From: Alphaproteobacteria bacterium
GTDB taxonomy: Bacteria > Pseudomonadota > Alphaproteobacteria > Geminicoccales > Geminicoccaceae
DNA: 9,267 nucleotides
Direction: 5' to 3'
Assembly: GCA_026984595.1 (NCBI GenBank)
Contig: JALSRW010000448.1
Span: forward strand, 1-9,267
The notes below the pieces were generated by a model. The model was not told the origin of the DNA and did not search any database. It saw only the letters and a program-made list of their open reading frames with translations. The position numbers were made by a program, and so were the translations under genes. This document shows positions 1 through 9,267 of the stretch, piece after piece (the first letter of the stretch is position 1; each line of letters begins with the position of its first letter).

Positions 1-322
1 GGCGCAGGCAGAGGAAATAGAAGGGGCTCCGCCGCCGCGGTGTCTCGAGCCGTGCCAGACGCGCTTCGAGGCGGCGGCCGTCGCCCAGACCGACCCGCCC
101 CTCCCAGGGTTCCGCCGCGACCGCCGGGAGTGCCGGCAGATCGGAGAGCAGGGCGTGGATCGGCCCCGCCACAGCGCCGCAGAGGCAGAGGAGATCACGA
201 GCAGCCTCGTTGGCGATCAGAATGCGACCGGCTTCATCGACGAGCAGCGCAGGGTCGAAGCATGCCGTGACCAGGGTACGGAAGTGCCCGGGCACGGTCG
301 TTTTCGACCGGGAAGAAGACAT
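1..322 (-). CDS. PAS-domain sensor or signalling protein, N-terminal part (cut by window edge)
   Basis: An open frame reads from an ATG at 322 off the left end of the window, giving 107 codons with no stop. Residues of about 20-50 look like the start of a PAS fold: FDPALLVDEAGRILIANEAA followed by a leucine-rich helix. The end of the visible part (GDGRRLEARLARLETP, then FYFLCLR) fits the last beta strands of a PAS domain, just before the point where such proteins often continue into a kinase, GGDEF/EAL or HTH output domain. The output domain is outside the window, so the function cannot be named. An in-frame TGA about 40 bases upstream bounds the frame. No clear Shine-Dalgarno precedes the ATG, so the exact start is uncertain; a TTG three codons upstream is an alternative. 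A strong terminator separates it from glpV, so it is probably a separate transcription unit unrelated to glycerol metabolism. Confidence 0.72.
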   Translation of the reverse strand, partial: MSSSRSKTTVPGHFRTLVTACFDPALLVDEAGRILIANEAARDLLCLCGAVAGPIHALLSDLPALPAVAAEPWEGRVGLGDGRRLEARLARLETPRRRSPFYFLCLR

Positions 323-383
323 GCGCCGCAATCGCCAAGCCCCGTCTGAGGGTCCGCGTTGCGGTCACGACTCCCACAATACC

Positions 384-401
384 ATTAAAAAAACGTTTTT
401 T
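384..401 (-). promoter_or_regulatory. A/T-tract palindrome and possible promoter for the PAS gene
   Basis: Bases 388-401 are a perfect palindrome (AAAAAACGTTTTTT), and a further A6 run lies at 408-413. On the minus strand the hexamer TTTAAT (389-384) matches five of six -10 consensus bases and would start transcription about 55 bases before the ATG at 322. No convincing -35 is seen, only T-rich sequence inside the terminator tail. This is a weak promoter assignment; the tract could equally be a secondary part of the terminator. Confidence 0.25.
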
Positions 402-407
402 CGGCCC

Positions 408-436
408 AAAAAAGGGAGGGACCGTCGGCCCCTCCC
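408..436 (-). terminator. Rho-independent terminator of the glp operon
   Basis: On the minus strand, starting 24 bases after the glpV stop codon, a 10-bp stem (arms 427-436 and 414-423, containing one G-U pair) closes a 3-nt loop (424-426). Six T residues follow at once (413-408). The GC-rich stem plus uninterrupted T tract is a textbook intrinsic terminator and marks the end of the operon after glpV. Confidence 0.9.
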
Positions 437-459
437 CGATCTTGGAGCTGCGACGGCGG

Positions 460-2220
<1,761 letters not shown>

Positions 2221-2277
2221 CTCTGTTTCACTCCCTTTTGCAGCCTCCCAAGGTCTCCCCGCTGGTTCTTTGCGACA

Positions 2278-2304
2278 TCGGACCGCGGAGGCGATACGGT
2301 CCGA
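2278..2304 (-). promoter_or_regulatory. Stem-loop in the glpU-glpV intergenic region
   Basis: TCGGACCG at 2278-2285 and CGGTCCGA at 2297-2304 are perfect 8-bp inverted arms with an 11-nt loop. No T tract follows on the minus strand, so it is not an ordinary terminator. It sits in the only sizeable gap among the transport genes, between the membrane components and the binding protein. Such hairpins commonly protect mRNA ends and allow a binding protein to be made in excess over the permease. That role is inference here. No good sigma-70 promoter was seen in 2221-2322. Confidence 0.5.
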
Positions 2305-2322
2305 GGAGGGAGTTCCCGAGTT

Positions 2323-2604
2323 CTAGGCCCAGCGCATGACGACGCCCGCCCACAGCAGGGCGACGATCGAACCGTACCAGAGCGGCAGGTCGGCGAGGCC
2401 CAACCATGCGAGATGGATGTAGGCGGCGGACAGCAGGCTGATGAACAACCGGTCGCCGCGGCTCGTTTCGATGGGCAGGAAGCCGCGCCGCTCGATCGAG
2501 GGCGAGATCACCTCCAGCACCGTCATGAACATCAGCAGGAGGGCGATGCCGGCGAAAAAGATCGCCGTCGGCCAGGTCCATGCCATCCAGGCGAAGACGG
2601 ACAT
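2323..2604 (-). CDS. glpU: Small integral membrane protein of the transporter (DUF2160 type)
   Basis: This 93-residue, strongly hydrophobic protein has three probable membrane helices: about residues 11-33, 52-70 and 73-91. A short polar loop carries the ERRGFLPIETSRGDRLF segment typical of the DUF2160 family found in glpSTPQUV operons. The ATG at 2604 is preceded by GGGAGG at 5-base spacing, and the gene starts 10 bp after the glpQ stop, so it is co-transcribed. Its biochemical role is not established. Position between the second permease and the binding protein suggests an accessory membrane subunit or assembly factor of the importer. It has no enzymatic motif. Confidence 0.85.
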   Translation of the reverse strand: MSVFAWMAWTWPTAIFFAGIALLLMFMTVLEVISPSIERRGFLPIETSRGDRLFISLLSAAYIHLAWLGLADLPLWYGSIVALLWAGVVMRWA

Positions 2605-2614
2605 CCGGACCTCC

Positions 2615-4287
<1,673 letters not shown>

Positions 4288-4298
4288 CTCGTCCCCCC

Positions 4299-5387
<1,089 letters not shown>

Positions 5388-5391
5388 CCCG

Positions 5392-6479
<1,088 letters not shown>

Positions 6480-6483
<4 letters not shown>

Positions 6484-8024
6484 GTCGCGGTGGCCGCCCT
6501 GTCGGAATGCCTGCGGGCGGCGAACCACTCGCCCAACGCCAAAGCCGTTTCCTCCCCTGCAAACAGACCGAGCTTGCTGCGCCGCCAGAGCACGTCCTCG
6601 GCGCTGCGTGCCCATTCCTTGTCCCGCAGGTAGCCGACCTCCCGTTCGTACAGACCGGCCCCGAAATCCTGCCCGAGATCGGCCAGGGAGGTCGCACCCG
6701 CGAGGATCTCCTCGGCACGCCGACCATAGGCGTGCGCGAGACGCGTGGCGAGCGCCTCCGGAAGCCAGGCGAAGCGCTCGCGGAAGCCGGCCAGAAAGCC
6801 GTCGAAATCGGCCCTTTCGAGATCGCCGCCGGGCAACGGCGCGTCGGCCGTCCAGGGGCCGGCCTCGAAGCCCAGGATCTTCTGCAGCCGGGCCACCGCA
6901 TGCTCGGCCAGCTTGCGGAAGGTGGTGATCTTGCCGCCGAACACCGAGAGCAGCGGCGCCCCATCGGCGAGATCGAGATCGAACACGTAATCGCGGGTCA
7001 CCGCCGAGGGATCCTTGCTGGCATCGTCGTAGAGCGGGCGTACCCCGGCATAGGTCCAGACGATGTCCTCGCGGTGCACCGGCGGCTGGAAATAGCGTCC
7101 CACCGCCCGGCACAGATAGGCGATCTCCTCCTCGGAGATGGCCAGCTCCGCGGGATCGCCGGAAAACGGGATGTCGGTGGTGCCGATCAGCGAGAACGCC
7201 CCCTCGAAGGGGATCACGAACACCACCCGGCGATCGTCGTTCTGCAGGATGTAGGCGTGGTCGCCCTCGTAGAGCCGGGGCACGACGATGTGCGAGCCCT
7301 TGACCAGCCGCACCCGGTTGCGGGCGTCGGTGCGCGCCGCTTCCTGCAGAAAGCGCGAAACCCAAGGGCCGGTGGCGTTGACGAGCGCGCGGGCCCGGAC
7401 GGTGTCCGACCGGCCCTCGCGGTCGGCGAGCTCGGCCTGCCACAGCCCGTCCACCCGTCGTGCCGCCACGCATCGGGTGCGGGTGCGGATGGCGGCACCA
7501 CGCTCGGCCGCATCCACCGCGCTCAGCACCACCAGCCGCGCATCGTCGACATAGCAGTCGCTGTAGGTGAAGCCGCGGGAGAATTCGGGCCGAAGGGGCG
7601 CACCGAACGGCGTCCGCGGACCCAGCGCGACCCCGCGCGAGCCCGGCAGCCGTTCGCGACCGCCCAGATGATCGTAGAGGAAGAGGCCGATACGGATCAT
7701 CCAGACCGGCCGCATGCCGGGTGCGTGGGGCAGCACGAAGGTCAGGGGCCGGATGATGTGCGGTGCGGCGCGCAGCAGCACCTCGCGCTCGATCAGCGCC
7801 TCGCGCACCAGACGGAACTCGAAATATTCGAGATAGCGGAGCCCGCCATGGATGAGCTTGGAGGATTCGCTCGAGGTATGGGCCGCCAGATCGTCCTGTT
7901 CGACCAGCAGCACCGAAAGCCCCCGTCCGGCGGCGTCGCGGGCGATGCCGACGCCGTTGATGCCGCCGCCGACCACGAGCAGATCGTAGGTTTCGGGAGC
8001 CCTGCCCCCCCCGGACACCACCAC
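6480..8024 (-). CDS. glpD: Aerobic glycerol-3-phosphate dehydrogenase (FAD, quinone-linked)
   Basis: This 514-residue flavoenzyme oxidises G3P to dihydroxyacetone phosphate at the inner face of the membrane and passes electrons to quinone. It matches E. coli GlpD (501 residues) along its whole length. Visible landmarks are the FAD-binding VGGGINGVG (about 18-26), SSKLIHGGLRYLE (54-66), NATGPW (216-221), KGSHIVVPR (242-250), IGTTD (280-284), YAGVRPL (325-331, holding the arginine equivalent to a phosphate-binding residue) and SVFGGKITTFRK (360-371). The E/DW-R-R-D-LWRR region near the C-terminus is also present. The start is one of three consecutive GTG codons (8024, 8021, 8018). AGGAGG at 8028-8033 is 3, 6 or 9 bases away, so the second or third GTG may be used, shortening the protein by one or two residues. 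A run of eight G residues covers codons 5-7. It is the first structural gene of the operon, 105 bp after glpR. Confidence 0.96.
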
Positions 8025-8027
8025 GTT

Positions 8028-8033
8028 CCTCCT
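8028..8033 (-). promoter_or_regulatory. Ribosome binding site before three tandem GTG codons of glpD
   Basis: A full AGGAGG lies 3, 6 and 9 bases before GTG codons at 8024, 8021 and 8018. Normal spacing favours the second or third GTG. A hairpin (8038-8060) ends four bases upstream of this site. Confidence 0.8.
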
Positions 8034-8037
8034 CCCG

Positions 8038-8060
8038 GGCCCGGTCCTTTGCGCCGGGCC
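8038..8060 (-). promoter_or_regulatory. Hairpin abutting the glpD ribosome binding site
   Basis: GGCCCGG (8038-8044) and CCGGGCC (8054-8060) are perfect 7-bp inverted arms, all G or C, around a 9-nt loop. On the minus-strand transcript the 3' arm ends four bases before the AGGAGG of glpD. There is no T tract, so it is not an intrinsic terminator of glpR. It may affect glpD translation or mRNA stability; this is inference. Confidence 0.45.
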
Positions 8061-8080
8061 ACGGGAAGATGGCTAACAGG

Positions 8081-8106
8081 GAACAGTCATGTTCGCAAGT
8101 GAAAAC
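8081..8106. promoter_or_regulatory. Candidate GlpR operator upstream of glpD
   Basis: ATGTTCG at 8089-8095 is identical to the half-site of the E. coli GlpR operator. With the E. coli spacing of 4 bp, the other half (TGAAAAC, 8100-8106) matches the CGAACAT half at four of seven positions. In addition GAACA (8081-8085) and TGTTC (8090-8094) form a perfect inverted pair with a 4-base spacer. The GlpR encoded next door has nearly the same recognition-helix sequence as E. coli GlpR (PQTIRRD), which makes a shared half-site plausible. No good sigma-70 promoter could be fitted around it. Confidence 0.5.
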
Positions 8107-8130
8107 GGGCGCGCGGTTTCGAACCCGGAT

Positions 8131-8898
8131 TCACTCGGATGCCACGTAGAGCGCGGTTTCCGAAGCCTCCAGAACGAGCCGGATCGGCTCCGGCGGCAGG
8201 GCATCGGTGAAGAGTGCGTCGATCTCCCCCAGATGGCCGAGGCGGGCCATCGCGTTGCGACCGAACTTGGAGTGGTCGGCGGCGAGGAACACGGTGCGGG
8301 CGTTGCGGATGATCGCCTGGGCGACGCGCACCTCGCGATAGTCGAAATCGAGCAGGGTGCCGTCCATGTCGATGCCGCTGATGCCGATCACCGCGAAATC
8401 GACCCGGAACTGGTCGACGAAATCGATCGTCGCTTCACCGACGATGCCCCGATCCCGGCGCCGTACCACACCGCCGGCGACGATCACCTGGAAGTCGGGC
8501 TTCTCGGCCATCATATTGGCGACGTTGAGATTGTTGGTGATCACGCTGAGCCCGCTGTGGTCCATCAGCGCCTTGGCCACCTCCTCGGTGGTGGTGCCGA
8601 TGTTGAGGATCAGCGAGGCATTGTCGGGAATGTGCTGGGCGACCAGCCGGGCGATGCGCTTCTTGGCCTCCAGGTTCAGGACCCGCCGCGTCGCATAGGC
8701 GATGTTCTCGACGCTCGAGGGCAGGCCGGCACCGCCATGGAAACGGCGCAGCCGGCCGGCCCGGGCCAGACTGTTGATGTCGCGGCGGATGGTCTGCGGC
8801 GTCACGTTGAAGGTGGCCGCGAGCTGATCGATGGCGGCGAAGCCCTGACGTCGAACGATCTCGACGATATGGGAACGCCGTCTTTCCGCCTCGCCCAA
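8131..8898 (-). CDS. glpR: Glycerol-3-phosphate regulon repressor, DeoR family
   Basis: A 255-residue cytoplasmic repressor, the usual length for the family (E. coli GlpR 252). Residues about 3-58 form the DeoR-type winged helix-turn-helix, with IDQLAATFNVTPQTIRRD (23-40) and RRFHGGAGLPSS (51-62) close to E. coli GlpR. The effector domain has NIGTTTEEVAKAL (99-111), TNNLNVAN (121-128), GISGIDMDGTLLDFDY (172-187) and ADHSKFGRNAM (207-217). The close match over the sugar-phosphate pocket supports G3P as inducer. The start is placed at TTG 8898 because GGAGGA (8905-8910) lies 6 bases before it. The frame is open to a TTG at 8919, but that codon has no ribosome site and would put the good one inside the gene. 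It is transcribed in the same direction as glpD, 105 bp ahead of it, so read-through or autoregulation are both possible. Confidence 0.95.
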   Translation of the reverse strand: MGEAERRRSHIVEIVRRQGFAAIDQLAATFNVTPQTIRRDINSLARAGRLRRFHGGAGLPSSVENIAYATRRVLNLEAKKRIARLVAQHIPDNASLILNIGTTTEEVAKALMDHSGLSVITNNLNVANMMAEKPDFQVIVAGGVVRRRDRGIVGEATIDFVDQFRVDFAVIGISGIDMDGTLLDFDYREVRVAQAIIRNARTVFLAADHSKFGRNAMARLGHLGEIDALFTDALPPEPIRLVLEASETALYVASE

Positions 8899-8904
8899 CC
8901 TGTC

Positions 8905-8910
8905 TCCTCC
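8905..8910 (-). promoter_or_regulatory. Ribosome binding site that fixes the TTG start of glpR
   Basis: GGAGGA on the minus strand, 6 bases before TTG 8898. It decides for the shorter 255-residue product over the 262-residue form starting at 8919. Confidence 0.75.
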
Positions 8911-8922
8911 GGGCAGCAAGGT

Positions 8923-8941
8923 TCATATTCGAACAATATGA
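8923..8941. promoter_or_regulatory. Perfect inverted repeat, candidate GlpR operator at the glpR promoter
   Basis: TCATATTCGAACAATATGA has perfect 7-bp arms (8923-8929 and 8935-8941) around CGAAC. It contains ATATTCG and CGAACAA, each one base away from the GlpR half-sites ATGTTCG and CGAACAT, but the two overlap at CG instead of being spaced by 4 bp. It covers the candidate -10 box and start point, a normal place for an autoregulating repressor. Confidence 0.55.
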
Positions 8942-8963
8942 TGCAAGGGGAAGGTTTCGTAAA
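8935..8963 (-). promoter_or_regulatory. Candidate sigma-70 promoter of glpR
   Basis: On the minus strand, TTTACG (8963-8958) and CATATT (8940-8935) match four of six bases each of the -35 and -10 boxes and are exactly 17 bp apart. Transcription would start about 8928, giving a leader of roughly 30 bases before the glpR TTG. It lies in the gap between the hydrolase stop and glpR. Match quality is only moderate. Confidence 0.4.
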
Positions 8964-8966
8964 CGA

Positions 8967-9267
8967 TCATCGAGATGCCCGACGGTCGGCCATCGCCTCG
9001 TCCAGAAAGGCCCGCAGTGCCCGCAGCGTCTCCGCGGGCTTTTCCACCTGCGGCCAGTGCCCGGCGCCGGCGATGGTGACGATGCGCGCCTTCGGGAAAA
9101 CCTCCCGGATTCGCGGCAAATGCGCATCCTCGACATAGGCCGAACGCTGGCCGCGCAGAACCAGGGTCGGGCTGTCGCAGCGCCCGCCCCGCAGCCGTTC
9201 GGGAAAGCCGGTGATGGCCGGCAGCCAGCGCCGCAACACCGCCAGATTGCTGCGCCAGCGCAGTCCC
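8967..9267 (-). CDS. Alpha/beta-fold hydrolase, ABHD11/YbfF-like, C-terminal part (cut by window edge)
   Basis: An open frame enters from the right edge and ends at TGA 8967, giving 99 residues and a partial codon. The visible part, G-L-R-W-R-S-N-L followed by TGFPERL, then PTLVLRGQRSAYV, and FPKARIVTIAGAGHWPQVEKP with a closing ALRAFL helix, matches the C-terminal third of alpha/beta hydrolases. It resembles the ABHD11/YbfF esterase group most. The histidine in GAGHW is the expected catalytic histidine. The nucleophile serine would lie outside the window. The substrate cannot be told. It ends 68 bp before glpR with no terminator between, so some read-through into glpR is possible, but no functional link to glycerol metabolism is apparent. 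Confidence 0.8.
   Translation of the reverse strand, partial: GLRWRSNLAVLRRWLPAITGFPERLRGGRCDSPTLVLRGQRSAYVEDAHLPRIREVFPKARIVTIAGAGHWPQVEKPAETLRALRAFLDEAMADRRASR

Noticed and set aside
6507..8102. A 531-codon plus-strand open frame opposite glpD
   Set aside because: It mirrors a gene with full-length similarity to E. coli GlpD and has no independent coding evidence.
8025..8130. Sigma-70 promoter for glpD in the glpR-glpD gap
   Set aside because: Pairs tried (for example TTGCGA with TAGCCA at 17 bp) match too few -10 bases to report; only the operator-like motif is kept.
8899..8919. Upstream TTG start giving a 262-residue GlpR
   Set aside because: It lacks a ribosome binding site and would place the strong GGAGGA inside the coding region; the shorter form matches the family length and N-terminus.

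Overview
This window is a GC-rich proteobacterial segment in which every recognisable gene is on the minus strand. It holds a nearly complete glycerol / glycerol-3-phosphate (G3P) uptake and oxidation locus of the glpR-D-S-T-P-Q-U-V type. This ABC-transporter layout is best known from Alphaproteobacteria such as rhizobia, so an alphaproteobacterium is the most likely source. Another GC-rich proteobacterium cannot be excluded from sequence alone.

Layout in the direction of transcription (high to low coordinates): the 3' end of an ABHD11/YbfF-like alpha/beta hydrolase (8967-9267, cut by the window edge). Next is a 68-bp gap with a candidate promoter overlapped by a perfect inverted repeat, then glpR (DeoR-family repressor). 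A 105-bp leader follows with GlpR-operator-like motifs and a hairpin abutting the glpD ribosome binding site, then glpD (G3P dehydrogenase). After that come glpS and glpT (two different ABC ATPases), glpP and glpQ (permeases), and glpU (small DUF2160-type membrane protein). A 102-bp gap with a stem-loop precedes glpV (large periplasmic binding protein) and a strong intrinsic terminator. At the left edge is the 5' end of an unrelated PAS-domain gene (1-322).

From glpD to glpU the genes overlap by 4 bp or are 4-11 bp apart, so they form one tightly coupled operon, with glpV probably co-transcribed. GlpV should capture the substrate in the periplasm and GlpP/GlpQ form the channel, with GlpU perhaps as an accessory subunit. 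GlpS/GlpT power the import and GlpD oxidises G3P to dihydroxyacetone phosphate at the membrane. GlpR presumably represses the operon until G3P accumulates. No glycerol kinase (glpK) lies in the window.

The most notable observation is that GlpS and GlpT have complementary defects in their ATPase motifs. GlpS has an intact LSGGQ but lacks the switch (H-loop) histidine. GlpT has the histidine but a degenerate signature (LTADQ). A GlpS-GlpT heterodimer would therefore have one complete and one degenerate ATP site, an architecture well known in asymmetric exporters but unusual for an importer.
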